Position numbers and translations under genes: made by a program. DNA of 64,000 nt from Aeribacillus composti (lineage in GTDB: Bacteria > Bacillota > Bacilli > Bacillales > Aeribacillaceae). Below are positions 36,519-45,984 of this stretch, in pieces. Under the pieces are notes generated by a model. The model was not told the origin of the DNA. It searched no databases and was given only the letters and a program-made list of their open reading frames with translations. The stretch lies in the NCBI RefSeq assembly GCF_007827555.1, contig NZ_VISS01000005.1, positions 51,813 through 115,812 on the forward strand. Direction: 5' to 3'. The number at the start of each line of letters is the position of its first letter. The stretch's first letter is position 1.

Positions 36519-37385
36519 TTGTCATTGTCTATATTTTCTGTACAGCTATTAACGGGATTAGCGTATGGGATGCTGTATTTTATGATAGCAGCAGGGTTGA
36601 CGATTATTTTAGGAGTTATGAATATTGTTAACTTGGCGCACGGTACATTATTTTTACTTGGATCCTATATGGCCTTTACCTTTATGAATCAACAATTCAG
36701 TTTTTGGATTGCTTTATTGCTATCAGTTGCTGTTACGGCAGTGATCGGGATTATTATTGAAAAATTATTTATTCGGCAAATTTATGGGAAAGAGCTTGAG
36801 CAGGTGCTGCTCACATTTGGTTTAGCCTTCGTTATTGCGGATACCGCAAAGTGGATTTGGGGTACAGAGCCTCAAACGATGGCTGTCCCTGCTTTGCTCG
36901 ATTCGTCGATCTCCATTGGACCGATGGTTTTCCCTTTTTATCGGTTGTTTGTTGTTTTAATTGGCTGTCTGCTAGCGTTGCTTCTTTGGTATTTTGAGAG
37001 CAAAACTAGAATCGGCGCGATTATTCGTGCAGGTGTGGATGACAGGGCAATGGTTTCAGCTCTTGGAATAAATGTTGGGGTCGTATTTACTGGAGTTTTT
37101 GCTTTCGGTGCAGGACTAGCTGCGTTGAGCGGAGTATTAGGAGGACCGTTAATCGGGATGTATACAGGTATGGAATCAGACATTCTCGTTACATCATTAA
37201 TTGTTGTAGTGATCGGCGGCTTAGGTTCGTGGAAAGGCTCTTTCATTGGTGCAATTCTCATCGGATTGATTGAGACCTTCGGCAAGATTTGGTTTCCTTC
37301 ATTATCAATGCTAATCGTATTTCTTCTCATGGTTGTAGTATTAATTATCCGTCCTCAAGGGCTATTTGGAAGGGAGGTGGCATAG
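36519..37385 (+). CDS. ABC transporter permease, LivH type
   Basis: 288 aa from TTG 36519 behind GTGGGGG; the frame opens at 36450 without RBS. Eight or so membrane helices. N-terminal AYGMLYFMIAAGLTIILGVMNIVNLAHGTLFLLGSY is the LivH signature, and the cytoplasmic EAA-like loop GVDDRAMVSALGINV follows in the middle. Pairs with the next permease. Confidence 0.92.
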   Translation: MSLSIFSVQLLTGLAYGMLYFMIAAGLTIILGVMNIVNLAHGTLFLLGSYMAFTFMNQQFSFWIALLLSVAVTAVIGIIIEKLFIRQIYGKELEQVLLTFGLAFVIADTAKWIWGTEPQTMAVPALLDSSISIGPMVFPFYRLFVVLIGCLLALLLWYFESKTRIGAIIRAGVDDRAMVSALGINVGVVFTGVFAFGAGLAALSGVLGGPLIGMYTGMESDILVTSLIVVVIGGLGSWKGSFIGAILIGLIETFGKIWFPSLSMLIVFLLMVVVLIIRPQGLFGREVA

Positions 37386-38378
37386 TTGAAAAAGAATATT
37401 TTAATTTTCATTGTATTTCTGCTTATTGCTTTCGTTCTGCCCTTCGTTTTAAGTGTGTATGGGATAGATCTTGTTTCCGAAATCTTCATTATGGCTATTT
37501 TTGCCATGAGTCTTGGTTTAATAATGGGGTATGCAGGAATGGTTTCACTAGGTCATGCAGGATTTTTCGGAATTGGAGCCTATACCGTGGCACTTCTCGG
37601 ACCGCATATTCCAAATTCCTACTTGTTACTATTTTTTTCTATCTGCTTATCTGGTCTTCTTGCATTGGTTACTGGCGCGATATTTATACGCACTTCGAAA
37701 TTTTACTTTTTAATGATTACTCTTGCTTTCGGACAATTGCTGTTTGCTCTGGCTTGGCAATTAAAGCAATGGACTGGCGGAGCAGACGGCATGAAAGTTT
37801 CCGCTCCTTTGAATCTCGGTTTTGGCGAAATTGTCAGTCCTATAGGGATTTATTCCGTAATGGCAGCAGCTTTTATTATTGTTTATTTACTGCTTAGATT
37901 TTTTGTTGAATCTCCAGTCGGTAAAATTGTCAAAGGAATAATGGAAAACGAAGCACGAATGAGTGCATTGGGGTACGATGTACGCATTTATAAGCTTTTA
38001 ACATATACATTTTCCGGAGCCCTAGCAGGATTTGCAGGATCTTTATACGGATTTTACAACCTTTTTGTAAGCCCAGATGTATCGAGTTGGATGTTTTCGG
38101 GTCAAGTTATGATGATGGTAATAATTGGAGGAGTTGGTACGCTGATTGGTCCGGCAATCGGAGCTGGCCTATTCATTTTTTTACAGAACTTTATCAGCAC
38201 GTACACAGAACGGTGGCCAATTATAATGGGAGCCCTGTTAGTGATTCTTGTGCTGGTTGGCAAAGGTGGAATTATCCATTGGTTTGCTTTATTGAAATCT
38301 AAGATTTTTTATAAAAAACGAAAAAATAGCGATGATTACGCTCCGCAGCATGTTGAAAAAGAGGAGGTAGTCAATTGA
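37386..38378 (+). CDS. ABC transporter permease, LivM type
   Basis: 330 aa, TTG start behind GGGAGGTGG, immediately after the LivH stop. Membrane core with LGLIMGYAGMVSLGHAGFFGIGAYT, the coupling loop RMSALGYDVRIYKLLTYTFSGALAGFAGSLYG, and the C-terminal GGVGTLIGPAIGAGLF. Its last residues are charged and soluble. Confidence 0.93.
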   Translation: MKKNILIFIVFLLIAFVLPFVLSVYGIDLVSEIFIMAIFAMSLGLIMGYAGMVSLGHAGFFGIGAYTVALLGPHIPNSYLLLFFSICLSGLLALVTGAIFIRTSKFYFLMITLAFGQLLFALAWQLKQWTGGADGMKVSAPLNLGFGEIVSPIGIYSVMAAAFIIVYLLLRFFVESPVGKIVKGIMENEARMSALGYDVRIYKLLTYTFSGALAGFAGSLYGFYNLFVSPDVSSWMFSGQVMMMVIIGGVGTLIGPAIGAGLFIFLQNFISTYTERWPIIMGALLVILVLVGKGGIIHWFALLKSKIFYKKRKNSDDYAPQHVEKEEVVN

Positions 38379-39130
38379 GTATATTAAAAGTAGAAAATAT
38401 AAACAAATCATTCAAAACATTACAAGTTCTTCAAAACGTGTCATTGGAAGTTCAGCCAGGAGAACGCCATGTTATCATCGGCCCTAACGGTGCGGGGAAA
38501 ACAACTCTTTTTAATTGTATTACAAATGTCCTGCCAATTGACTCAGGAAAAATATTTTTGGAAGGGCAAGAAATAAGCAATATGCCTTCCAGTAAATTGG
38601 TTCATTTAGGAATGTCGCGAACGTTTCAAAAAAACAACTTGTTCGGAAATTTGACAGTCGAAGAAAATCTTCATCTTGCTTTAACAGCAACGAAACGATA
38701 TCGCTACCAAATGTTTCATGCGTTGACAAAGCATATCGACCTCAAAAAAGAAACAGATGAAATCCTTGCACAATGGGAGATTTCTACACGCAGAAATGTC
38801 AAGGTGAACAATCTTTCCTATGGAGAGCAGCGGCTTCTTGAGATTTTGCTAGCGATGGCGTCTAAACCGAAGATCTTGCTTTTGGATGAACCGACATCAG
38901 GAATGTCTCCAGCAGAAACTGCACAGACAGCTGAAATGATTCAAAAGCTTCCTCGGACGGTATCTATACTAATTATTGAACATGATATGGATGTTGTATT
39001 TTCCATTGCTGACAGAATTACTGTTCTTCATCACGGAGAAGTGATATTAAGCGGCACTCCCGAAGAAGTTCGAAACAATGAAGAAGTAAGGGAAATTTAC
39101 TTTGGGGGAGGTGCAAAAGCTCATGCTTGA
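38375..39130 (+). CDS. ABC transporter ATP-binding protein, LivG type
   Basis: 251 aa, TTG behind GAGGAGG, overlapping LivM by 4 nt. Walker A GPNGAGKTT (residues 37-45), LSYGEQR signature, Walker B ILLLDEPTSGMSP, and the H-loop His in IEHDMD. LivG-type extension HLGMSRTFQKNNLFGNLTVEENL. One of two ATPases of the transporter. Confidence 0.95.
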   Translation: MSILKVENINKSFKTLQVLQNVSLEVQPGERHVIIGPNGAGKTTLFNCITNVLPIDSGKIFLEGQEISNMPSSKLVHLGMSRTFQKNNLFGNLTVEENLHLALTATKRYRYQMFHALTKHIDLKKETDEILAQWEISTRRNVKVNNLSYGEQRLLEILLAMASKPKILLLDEPTSGMSPAETAQTAEMIQKLPRTVSILIIEHDMDVVFSIADRITVLHHGEVILSGTPEEVRNNEEVREIYFGGGAKAHA

Positions 39131-39827
39131 GCTTCAAAATGTCCATTCTTACTACGGAACGAGTCATATTCTTCAAGGCGTTTCATTTTCAGTTCCAAGC
39201 AAGAAATGTGTTGCTCTTCTTGGGAGAAATGGAGCAGGTAAATCAACAACGATTCATACGATTGCCGGGCTGCTTAAACCGCGGAGGGGAAAAATTCAAT
39301 TTAAGGAACGGCAGCTGAATAACCTGTTGCCTCATCAAATTTCGTGCCTTGGAATTGGATTCGTTCCACAAGGAAGGCGGATTTTCCCTTCTCTTACCAT
39401 TCGTGAAAACTTGACAATGGCTGCCCGTAAAAATTTAATAGACCGAAATAATAATTGGGATTTGGAAAGGGTATATGAATTATTTCCTGTTTTAAAAGAA
39501 AGAGAAAAAAATATGGGTACTGAGCTATCAGGCGGACAACAGCAGATGCTTGCAATCGGAAGAGCTTTGATGACAAATCCCAGCTTTTTATTAATGGATG
39601 AACCATCGGAAGGATTAGCCCCTGTCATTATCGATCAGGTCGGCGATATAGTTGTAAAACTGAAGCAGGAAGGACTTTCGATCTTAATGGTTGAGCAAAA
39701 TATATCACTCGCATGCAAAGTAGCAGATGAAATTTTAATTATGAACAAAGGTACTATTGTATGGCAGGGCAGCCCAGATGAATTAATGAAAAATAATGAA
39801 ATACAACATAAATATCTTGGGGTATAG
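39123..39827 (+). CDS. ABC transporter ATP-binding protein, LivF type
   Basis: 234 aa from ATG 39123 behind GGGGGAGG, overlapping LivG by 8 nt. Walker A GRNGAGKST, signature ELSGGQQQML, Walker B FLLMDEPSEGLAP, LivF-type IGFVPQGRRIFPSLTIRENL. It completes the heterodimeric ATPase. Strong terminator 31 nt downstream ends the operon. Confidence 0.95.
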   Translation: MLELQNVHSYYGTSHILQGVSFSVPSKKCVALLGRNGAGKSTTIHTIAGLLKPRRGKIQFKERQLNNLLPHQISCLGIGFVPQGRRIFPSLTIRENLTMAARKNLIDRNNNWDLERVYELFPVLKEREKNMGTELSGGQQQMLAIGRALMTNPSFLLMDEPSEGLAPVIIDQVGDIVVKLKQEGLSILMVEQNISLACKVADEILIMNKGTIVWQGSPDELMKNNEIQHKYLGV

Positions 39828-39857
39828 AAAAACACCACATAACATTTGGAAGAATAT

Positions 39858-39900
39858 GAGGATATATGTTCAATATACGAGCATATATCCTTATTTTTTT
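39858..39900 (+). terminator. terminator of the liv-type operon
   Basis: GGATATATG ... CATATATCC followed by TTATTTTTTT. Confidence 0.85.
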
Positions 39901-39971
39901 AATCTCCAAGCAAAACGATAACGATGTTAGAACTGCGCAAACAATTTTTATAGATCCTCGTACTATTAAAT

Positions 39972-40130
39972 TTGTACAGAACCAAAGTACTTGTTCAGCT
40001 TTTTGTGATTCATCCAGAAAAAGAAGGAAAAACATTTGCAACAAGCGGATTTGCCGACGGTACAGGCGGTATGGTGATTTATGAAGCAAACATCTCCCGG
40101 CCGCCCTCCTTTTCATCTATCTATTTATGG
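39972..40130 (+). pseudogene. possible gene remnant
   Basis: A plausible reading frame (TKVLVQLFVIHPEKEGKT, FATSGFADGTGGMVIYEAN) with protein-like composition but no good start or RBS. Another plausible segment, NDVRTAQTIFIDPRTIKFV, precedes it in a different frame. This looks like the eroded end of a gene. Family not recognised. Confidence 0.25.
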
Positions 40131-40142
40131 TTCAGTACCAAT

Positions 40143-40178
40143 AAAAACCCCATCTCTCCTAAGTTCGGAATGATGGGG
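40143..40178 (-). terminator. terminator of hemAT
   Basis: GCCCCATC ... GATGGGG followed by TTTTTATTGG on the minus strand. Confidence 0.8.
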
Positions 40179-40199
40179 CTCAAGCGTCTGAAAAAGAAT

Positions 40200-41489
40200 T
40201 TATATATGATTGGCCAGCTTTTTTAAATGTTCTGAAGTCTCATTGATTTGCGCAATGAAATTTGTTATATCATCAATGATTTCAGCAAAGTTTTCGAGTT
40301 CATTTTTCGTCTTTTCAGTTTGTTCTTTATTTTTGTCGAAGGCATACAAAATATTGTCGAAGAATTGGTTCATCTCTTTCATTCTTTGCGAACCATTGCT
40401 TGTAAGCTCTGTTACTTCCACAATAGATGAAGCGGTATCGTTAATTTTCGCTCTGATTTCCTCAATTAAATTGGAAACGCCAAGCACGGAATTTTTTGTT
40501 TCTTCCGCCAGCTTTCTCACTTCACTAGCAACAACAGCGAATCCTTTCCCGTATTCCCCTGCGCGCGCCGATTCAATTGCGGCATTTAAAGCCAGCAAGT
40601 TAGTTTGTTCAGCAATAGAAGTAACAATCGAGACGACATGATTAATTTTTTCAGAAGTTTGTTCAAGCGACTTTATTTTTAAAGCAATATCATCAGTCCG
40701 TTCTTTTATATTGACCATTAAACCGGAGTGAAAATTCAAGTCTTCTCTCCTTGAACTGACCTCTGCTTCGGTTGATGCCGCTGTTTCAAAACGATCAACT
40801 GCAATTAAGGCAAATTGTTTGGATCGTTCGTTAATTTTTTGTATAGCTGAATTGGCTGATTCAATAAGATCAGCGAGACGAATGGAGGTTTGGGCGATGT
40901 TTTCATGAAGCTCCTGTTTTTCCTTTTCGATTTTTTGCCGTCTTTTTAAATACTCCTCATTATATGCTTCCAGCACAATTTGCTGTTCAAAGTTTAACAT
41001 TTTTGCAATGGTGACCACCGCTTTATGATAATCTTCCTTCGATGGACACGCTTTCGCAACAACGGAAAAAATAGATTTCTGTAATTGCTGGAATGAACTC
41101 ATGTACCAAATCGTATCTAATCCAATGCGGACGTGGGCTACAGCAATCCGCTTCATTCTTGTTATATCTTCATCTGTTAAGGATCCGCTAAACATAAGCA
41201 GCACATGTTTTTTCAATCTTTCCTTCTGCTTTTCGATCGAGCTGTATTTATTAATTAAGTCAATCAAAAATTGTTCTTGATGGAGAGCATCATAAAATGC
41301 ATCGATAATAAACTTTATGTTTTCTTCAATCGCATCTTTTAATATAAGAGTACAAATAAGATCATCCTTTGTTAGGCCAACCATCGCTAATTGTCTTTGA
41401 TATTTTTCATCAGTCACTTCAAGTTTTACTTGTTGAAGATCTACTTGTTTTTCAAAAAGTGATGGAACTTGTTTTCTTTTTTTAAACAT
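40200..41489 (-). CDS. hemAT: heme-based aerotaxis transducer HemAT
   Basis: 429 aa, ATG behind GGGGAAAT. N-terminal globin-coupled sensor domain (about 20-180) with the proximal His119 in [15 protein letters not shown], then a methyl-accepting signalling domain with the invariant hairpin tip [38 protein letters not shown] (near residues 290-330). No membrane helices, so a soluble O2 sensor that feeds CheA. B. subtilis HemAT lies next to yhfU; here they are 30 kb apart. Confidence 0.96.
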   Translation of the reverse strand: MFKKRKQVPSLFEKQVDLQQVKLEVTDEKYQRQLAMVGLTKDDLICTLILKDAIEENIKFIIDAFYDALHQEQFLIDLINKYSSIEKQKERLKKHVLLMFSGSLTDEDITRMKRIAVAHVRIGLDTIWYMSSFQQLQKSIFSVVAKACPSKEDYHKAVVTIAKMLNFEQQIVLEAYNEEYLKRRQKIEKEKQELHENIAQTSIRLADLIESANSAIQKINERSKQFALIAVDRFETAASTEAEVSSRREDLNFHSGLMVNIKERTDDIALKIKSLEQTSEKINHVVSIVTSIAEQTNLLALNAAIESARAGEYGKGFAVVASEVRKLAEETKNSVLGVSNLIEEIRAKINDTASSIVEVTELTSNGSQRMKEMNQFFDNILYAFDKNKEQTEKTKNELENFAEIIDDITNFIAQINETSEHLKKLANHI

Positions 41490-41533
41490 TGGTTGATTTC
41501 CCCTTCAAAATTCATTATTAGTGTCCACTGTAT

Positions 41534-41560
41534 ATATCGGCAGCTAAATAATAATTTTTT
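41534..41560 (-). promoter_or_regulatory. sigma-D (motility) promoter of hemAT
   Basis: On the minus strand GCCGATAT (41534-41541) matches the sigma-D minus-10 GCCGATAA in 7 of 8 bases, with AAAA (consensus TAAA) 15 nt upstream (41557-41560). It lies 45 nt before the hemAT start. Chemotaxis receptors are normally sigma-D genes. Confidence 0.6.
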
Positions 41561-42166
41561 CGATTATTTTTTAATTTTTATTCTAATTTGTTAAATTTTA
41601 TATTCAAAAATGAATGATGTTTTATAAAGGCGAAGATTTTAGTATGGTGTAAAACTCATATTCGCCGAAAAGCACATTCCGAGCAAATAACCTGTAGATG
41701 ATGTTGCAACTGGCGGCATGAATCAAGAATTTTTTTATAATCGACAAAATGCGCGTGCAGTCAAGACTTCCATGATGACGCTTTCTTTAACAAAATGATC
41801 TTCAGTTTTTATTCCCTTCCCCCCGATATTTAGATATTTTAGCAAAAAGATGGAATATCTACCATAATTTTTTTGTTTTTTGAATATTAATTCGATTGTT
41901 TGGCAGTCTATCACAGTGTGATGATCTAACGGATATCTAAGGTTTTTATAGACGATTTATTACTGCAATTGTTTTTAGAAAGATCAGATTTTAAATGCTT
42001 ATAACAACTGCTCGAACGAAATCAGGGAAACACGACACTTCGTGAGTGGATTTGAAAGTTGAAGAGAGGTGCGATTTTCCTGTAATGGAATGAAGCTTGG
42101 AAGGATTAGAATTAACAGAAATAGAAAGAGGAAGCTGAATTGGAAGGGTTCAAGCACAAAATGGGA
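41561..42166. other. long gap with no recognised gene
   Basis: About 600 nt between hemAT and the DUF1657 gene. No frame with RBS and protein-like composition was found on either strand. A GGCGAA ... TTCGCC inverted repeat occurs at about 41630-41668. The right part (42000-42160) is more purine-rich and could be an eroded ORF, but I cannot assign it. Confidence 0.5.
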
Positions 42167-42200
42167 AATATCAGGAGAGTGAATGGTCCTCTCCTGATTT
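42167..42200 (-). terminator. hairpin at the end of the DUF1657 gene
   Basis: Perfect 10-bp stem ATCAGGAGAG / CTCTCCTGAT directly at the stop codon; T-rich but no clean T-run. Confidence 0.6.
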
Positions 42201-42405
42201 ATAGCTGTTTAAATTGCGGCTCTTCGTTTTGAATGTAATTTAGTCTCGCTTTTAAATGATCAAGCACTTCCTGTTGTTGTTTTGCAAGGTTTTGGTATAA
42301 CTGCTTAGCTTGTTGATCTTCTGTTTCCAGTGCGAAGCTATGTAAGTTTGCAACCGCACTTTCACAGCTTGAAATAGTTTCCATCAATTTTGTACCAACT
42401 GTCAT
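42199..42405 (-). CDS. DUF1657 family protein
   Basis: 68 aa, ATG behind AAGGAGG. MTVGTKLMETISSCESAVANLHSFALETEDQQAKQLYQNLAKQQQEV and a final EEPQFKQL fit DUF1657, a small helical family of spore formers often found with SpoVA-type and yhc/yet spore genes. It is next to a SASP gene here, so a forespore role is likely; molecular function unknown. Confidence 0.88.
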   Translation of the reverse strand: MTVGTKLMETISSCESAVANLHSFALETEDQQAKQLYQNLAKQQQEVLDHLKARLNYIQNEEPQFKQL

Positions 42406-42480
42406 TTGAAAAACCTCCTTATTCTCAAATAAAAGGAGACACGGGTAGTGCCTCCATAGCCATGAATATAAATTTTTTAG

Positions 42481-42696
42481 TTATTGTTGTTGGAAACCGC
42501 CAATTTGTTGTTGAGCAAGTGCAACTAAACGCTTTGTGATTTCTCCACCAACAGATCCATTGGCACGGGAAGTTGTGTCTGGTCCGAGATTTACTCCGAA
42601 TTCTGTTGCGATTTCGTATTTCATTTGTTCAAGCGCTTGTTGTGCACCAGGAACTAAAAGTTGGTTTGAGTTGTTGCTGCGGTTTTGTTGAGCCAT
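42481..42696 (-). CDS. small acid-soluble spore protein, alpha/beta type
   Basis: 71 aa from ATG 42696 behind AGGAGTTG. Canonical alpha/beta [27 protein letters not shown] with the GPR-protease site (E-I-A), [25 protein letters not shown]. It coats and protects DNA in the dormant spore. A long hairpin precedes it in the transcript leader. Confidence 0.97.
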   Translation of the reverse strand: MAQQNRSNNSNQLLVPGAQQALEQMKYEIATEFGVNLGPDTTSRANGSVGGEITKRLVALAQQQIGGFQQQ

Positions 42697-42729
42697 AATT
42701 TTCAACTCCTTGTGAAATTTTTTTTGGCT

Positions 42730-42790
42730 GGGTTAGCTGGAGTTGCACCAGCGTGAATCAAAAGATTCACTGCCAAACTCGGCTTAACCC
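42730..42790 (-). promoter_or_regulatory. long 5'-UTR hairpin upstream of the SASP gene
   Basis: Nested inverted repeat: GGGTTA/TAACCC, GAGTT/AACTC, and an inner perfect GTGAATC/GATTCAC around a 4-nt loop, 61 nt in all, followed on the minus strand by AAAAAAAA and the RBS. It may stabilise the transcript or be a promoter-proximal terminator of something upstream. Confidence 0.55.
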
Positions 42791-42945
42791 ACCGGGATGT
42801 ATGGTGTTCATTAAGTAGTATGAGTAGGATGTAAAAATCTATTCGAAATGAGAAATGGTAATTTCTGTTTTGTGTCGTTACTCTGTAAATCAGACTAGAA
42901 AGGGAACATTATACATAAATCAACAACAAATAAAGGAGTTTTCAC

Positions 42946-43191
42946 ATGCGAGCCTGTCCGTTATGCAATGGATTTCAGCAACTTCATAAGTATTGTTCCA
43001 AATGCGGAGGCATTTTATTGGATGCAGGGAAAATAACTGATTATTTAGATGACTACAGTGCTTATATGGAAATGGACTTGATGAAGCTTTTAGATGGAAA
43101 AAGAGATTCACTAAAAAATCATCAGTGTATACATCTTTTATATTGCAGCCAATGCCATGAAGAAGAGCATGCAATCATTCAGGAAACATAA
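42946..43191 (+). CDS. small protein with two zinc-ribbon-like cysteine pairs
   Basis: 81 aa, ATG behind AAAGGAG. Cys motifs CPLC (residues 4-7), YCSKCGG (16-22) and a third cluster HQCIHLLYCSQCHEEEH near the end look like metal-binding knuckles. No family name recognised. The central stretch LDDYSAYMEMDLMKLLDG is acidic. Confidence 0.65.
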   Translation: MRACPLCNGFQQLHKYCSKCGGILLDAGKITDYLDDYSAYMEMDLMKLLDGKRDSLKNHQCIHLLYCSQCHEEEHAIIQET

Positions 43192-43242
43192 AGAAAGGGG
43201 CCTTTTAAGCTTTATGCTCTGAATTCTTTTACAGCTAAAATT

Positions 43243-43274
43243 TAAAAAACCTGATGTGTTTTTCAAACATCAGG
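43243..43274. terminator. bidirectional terminator
   Basis: CCTGATGT-gtttttca-ACATCAGG with T-run on the minus strand; between the zinc-ribbon gene and the acidic small gene. Confidence 0.75.
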
Positions 43275-43275
43275 C

Positions 43276-43473
43276 TTACTTTTCGTTAATTTTCTCTATG
43301 TCAAATGGCGGTTCTTCTTCCTCGAGGTCCCTTGCTTCTTCAATATTGGTCGCATTGTAACGGTAGTGAACAGATCCTCCTGAAAGACCTTCATTAATCA
43401 TTCTGTCAATGTCCATAAACGATTGATCACGACCTTCATATAGCGAATCTTTTACTTCCTTATCCTTATCCAT
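43276..43473 (-). CDS. acidic 65-aa hypothetical protein
   Basis: ATG 43473 is 11 nt behind AAGGAGGG. Very acidic, hydrophilic (MDKDKEVKDSLYEGRDQSFMD, ends in EEEPPFDIEKINEK), no hydrophobic core, so probably disordered. It carries SVHYRYNATNIEEARDL in the middle. Family not recognised; position between spore genes suggests a sporulation role. Confidence 0.6.
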   Translation of the reverse strand: MDKDKEVKDSLYEGRDQSFMDIDRMINEGLSGGSVHYRYNATNIEEARDLEEEEPPFDIEKINEK

Positions 43474-43598
43474 AACCGTATTACCCTCCTTATTCACTGG
43501 AATTATTCATTAGGTTGCTCAGGAAAAGGTAAAATTATAAAAAGAATGTATGATATCATGGATGATTACAAAAATTTGTGCTTGTGCATCCGTTTTTA

Positions 43599-44645
43599 TC
43601 AAGTTTTTTTGAAATCGATTCGATTTTTTGCTAAATGATGGAACAATTTGCTTAGCTGGACAATTCCGTTTTGGAATATGTCTTTTTCATCGAACACCAT
43701 CGGTTTCGAATTAACCTCATAAATAAAAATATTTCCTTTTGTATCAATTCCAGCATCAATAGAAAATTCCCCAATGAATTGAAAACATTGAGAGAGTGTG
43801 CTGCCAATTTCATGGCAAATAGTTTCCAGTTTTTTTGTATCGACACGGTTTTTGACAAAGGAGAAGGGAAGGATAGTGCCTCCATGTACTACATGTGTTG
43901 TAATGTTTTTAGATGCGCGCACGCCAATTCCCGAAATAACATATTGGTTTTGACTGTAATGAACGAGAATGCGCAAGTCGTATTTCTGATTGTTAATCTG
44001 ATCGGAGACGATCTCCTGCTGCATCATATACGGCTCGTTTAAAATGAAATGTTTTATTTCTTTCCAAATATTTTCCAATGGAGATTCATTTTTTATAGAA
44101 TTTACCGTTTTGATAATGTAGTTATGTTTGGATTCGGCTGTTATTTTAATGATTCCTTTCCCTTGGCTTTGTCCAACAGGCTTTAAATAAACGGAGGGGT
44201 ATTTTTCAAAAAATGTATAAAAATCTTGTTTCGATGTTACTAATTGCGATTCAGGTATGACAGGAAGAAGGTGCTTATTTTTTTGCAAACAAGTAATGAC
44301 ATCCCATTTATTAAAAAAATGTCTGTTGAAATATGGGATGTTTTTTTTGTTTAAAGAGCGGAAAACGAAATCTGTTTTTTGAACTGTATCGCGAAACGGA
44401 TAGCGATTATAGACAACATCTGGATATAGAAACTTTTTTTTCAACCAGCGATTTTCGTTCGGTTCATATATATAGCCGACGATCGATTTTTCTTTCATGC
44501 CAGAAGGTGTAAAAACAAAGCTTGAACTGTGCTGCTCAGCCAAATGTCTTTGTATAGCTTTAAATAACGAAATGTTTCCATAAAAAGAACCGCTTCGATC
44601 GTTATCACCAGCTAAAATTCCGACGAGCATTTCATGGGGCATCAT
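43599..44645 (-). CDS. YheC/YheD-family ATP-grasp protein, short form (copy 4)
   Basis: 348 aa, ATG behind GGAG. YheC-type architecture: an N-terminal region with PDVVYNRYPFR and FFNKWDVI, then the ATP-grasp core with KPVGQSQGKGIIKI (ATP lysine and glycine-rich loop), DLRILVHYSQNQYVISGIGVRASKNITTHVVHGG, and the metal-binding end GEFSIDAGIDTKGNIFIYEVNSKP (Asp, Glu, Asn). B. subtilis relatives are endospore coat-associated. Ligase activity is predicted from the fold, not shown. Last of four tandem paralogues; overlaps the next by 14 nt. Confidence 0.9.
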   Translation of the reverse strand: MMPHEMLVGILAGDNDRSGSFYGNISLFKAIQRHLAEQHSSSFVFTPSGMKEKSIVGYIYEPNENRWLKKKFLYPDVVYNRYPFRDTVQKTDFVFRSLNKKNIPYFNRHFFNKWDVITCLQKNKHLLPVIPESQLVTSKQDFYTFFEKYPSVYLKPVGQSQGKGIIKITAESKHNYIIKTVNSIKNESPLENIWKEIKHFILNEPYMMQQEIVSDQINNQKYDLRILVHYSQNQYVISGIGVRASKNITTHVVHGGTILPFSFVKNRVDTKKLETICHEIGSTLSQCFQFIGEFSIDAGIDTKGNIFIYEVNSKPMVFDEKDIFQNGIVQLSKLFHHLAKNRIDFKKT

Positions 44646-45984
44646 AGATCTCCTCAGTTGAAATTGTTTTTTTCATTAAATATTCGGCATATTGGAATGG
44701 AAAGCGCAATGTTTGCCGGTCTTCTTGCTGCAAATCTTTATGCATAAAAATGGAGCGGCCAGGCTTCGAGTTCGCTTCAAATAGCCATATGTTCCCGTTA
44801 TTGTCGATGCCGATATCAAAACCGATTTCTCCGATTTCACCGTCCATTTTGCGATCAATTGCCTTGCTAATAGAAAGGGCCGCGGTGGAAAGTGAACGGT
44901 AAATGTCCTCTTTATTCAACGGCAATGATAATTCATGCAAAGATTTTATTGTTCCTCCGTTTTTTACGTGTGTTGTAGGATTTCCCTTTCCCGCCAATTT
45001 CGCAGCGATTGCACTGACAAGCCAGATTCCGTTTTCGTTCTTGTTTGTGTGCACACGGAAATCGACAGGATTTCCATTCGATTGAAGAAGAGAAATGCCT
45101 TGTTGAGCAATATATTGATCTAATGATCGCTGTGTAAAAAAACGCTGCAAAAAGTCTTCAATAGAAGAGAACAGCTTCAACTGGCCTTTTCCGTTCTCAT
45201 CATAATAGCAGCAAAGAATTGATCCATTTTTCCGATTTTTCACCAGCTTAAATATTCCTAGGCCAAGGCTTCCGTTTTCAGGTTTTAAATAAATCGTTTG
45301 AAAGCGGTTAATCAGCTGTTCAATTGTTTTTATGGACGGAGCATGATATGTCTCCGGCAAGTAATGCCTTACTGTCCCATCTTTGGATAAAATATGATGG
45401 ACATCCCATTTGTTGAAAAAGCCTGAGTTGAAAAGCGGAATTGAGCGCATAAATAAGTTTTTTTTCGCAGACTGAAAGTAGTCTGAGTTTTCTACCTTCC
45501 GATTTGGAAGACGATCATAGATGACATTTGGAAATGGAACGGTTATTTTTACCCATCCGGATTCATTGAATGAATAGCCTTCAATCATCTCTAAATCCCA
45601 ATGAATTTGATGTATCCCAAATACAAAACAAAAAGCGCCTGTTGAACAGCCGTTGACCACTAATTTTGAAAAAAATATCGATCTGTCGCCCAATGGGCGC
45701 AAAAGGGATTTATAAAAACCTGCTGTGAAAATGCCGACAACGGGGCCTAAAAATAGCGTTTCACTATGGACTAAAGCTTTGATCCTAATATTTTTAGGTA
45801 AAAGCAGAGATTCGGCAATATCTTTTGAAATATAAATGCTTTGGCTGTCTTCGTCATGGAGAATAGAACGGCACGCTATTTTCCGTTTGCCGAAAGAGAT
45901 CGATTCGATCGTTACATGGGAAAAAGAGCTAGGAAGCAAAACGGTTTGGTTTAGGTGGTCTGCCTGTTTAATTTGATAAATCAT
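44632..45984 (-). CDS. YheC/YheD-family ATP-grasp protein, long form (copy 3)
   Basis: 450 aa, ATG behind GGGGTGG. The long (YheD-type) form has an extra N-terminal beta-rich domain (residues 1-100), then PNVIYDRLPNR, FNSGFFNKWDVHHIL, LPETYHAPS, the ATP site YLKPENGSLGLGIFKL, the HVKNGGT loop, and GEIGFDIGIDNNGNIWLFEANSKPGR. All catalytic ATP-grasp positions are kept. Overlaps both neighbours by 14 and 17 nt, so one transcript with coupled translation. Confidence 0.92.
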   Translation of the reverse strand: MIYQIKQADHLNQTVLLPSSFSHVTIESISFGKRKIACRSILHDEDSQSIYISKDIAESLLLPKNIRIKALVHSETLFLGPVVGIFTAGFYKSLLRPLGDRSIFFSKLVVNGCSTGAFCFVFGIHQIHWDLEMIEGYSFNESGWVKITVPFPNVIYDRLPNRKVENSDYFQSAKKNLFMRSIPLFNSGFFNKWDVHHILSKDGTVRHYLPETYHAPSIKTIEQLINRFQTIYLKPENGSLGLGIFKLVKNRKNGSILCCYYDENGKGQLKLFSSIEDFLQRFFTQRSLDQYIAQQGISLLQSNGNPVDFRVHTNKNENGIWLVSAIAAKLAGKGNPTTHVKNGGTIKSLHELSLPLNKEDIYRSLSTAALSISKAIDRKMDGEIGEIGFDIGIDNNGNIWLFEANSKPGRSIFMHKDLQQEDRQTLRFPFQYAEYLMKKTISTEEIYDAP

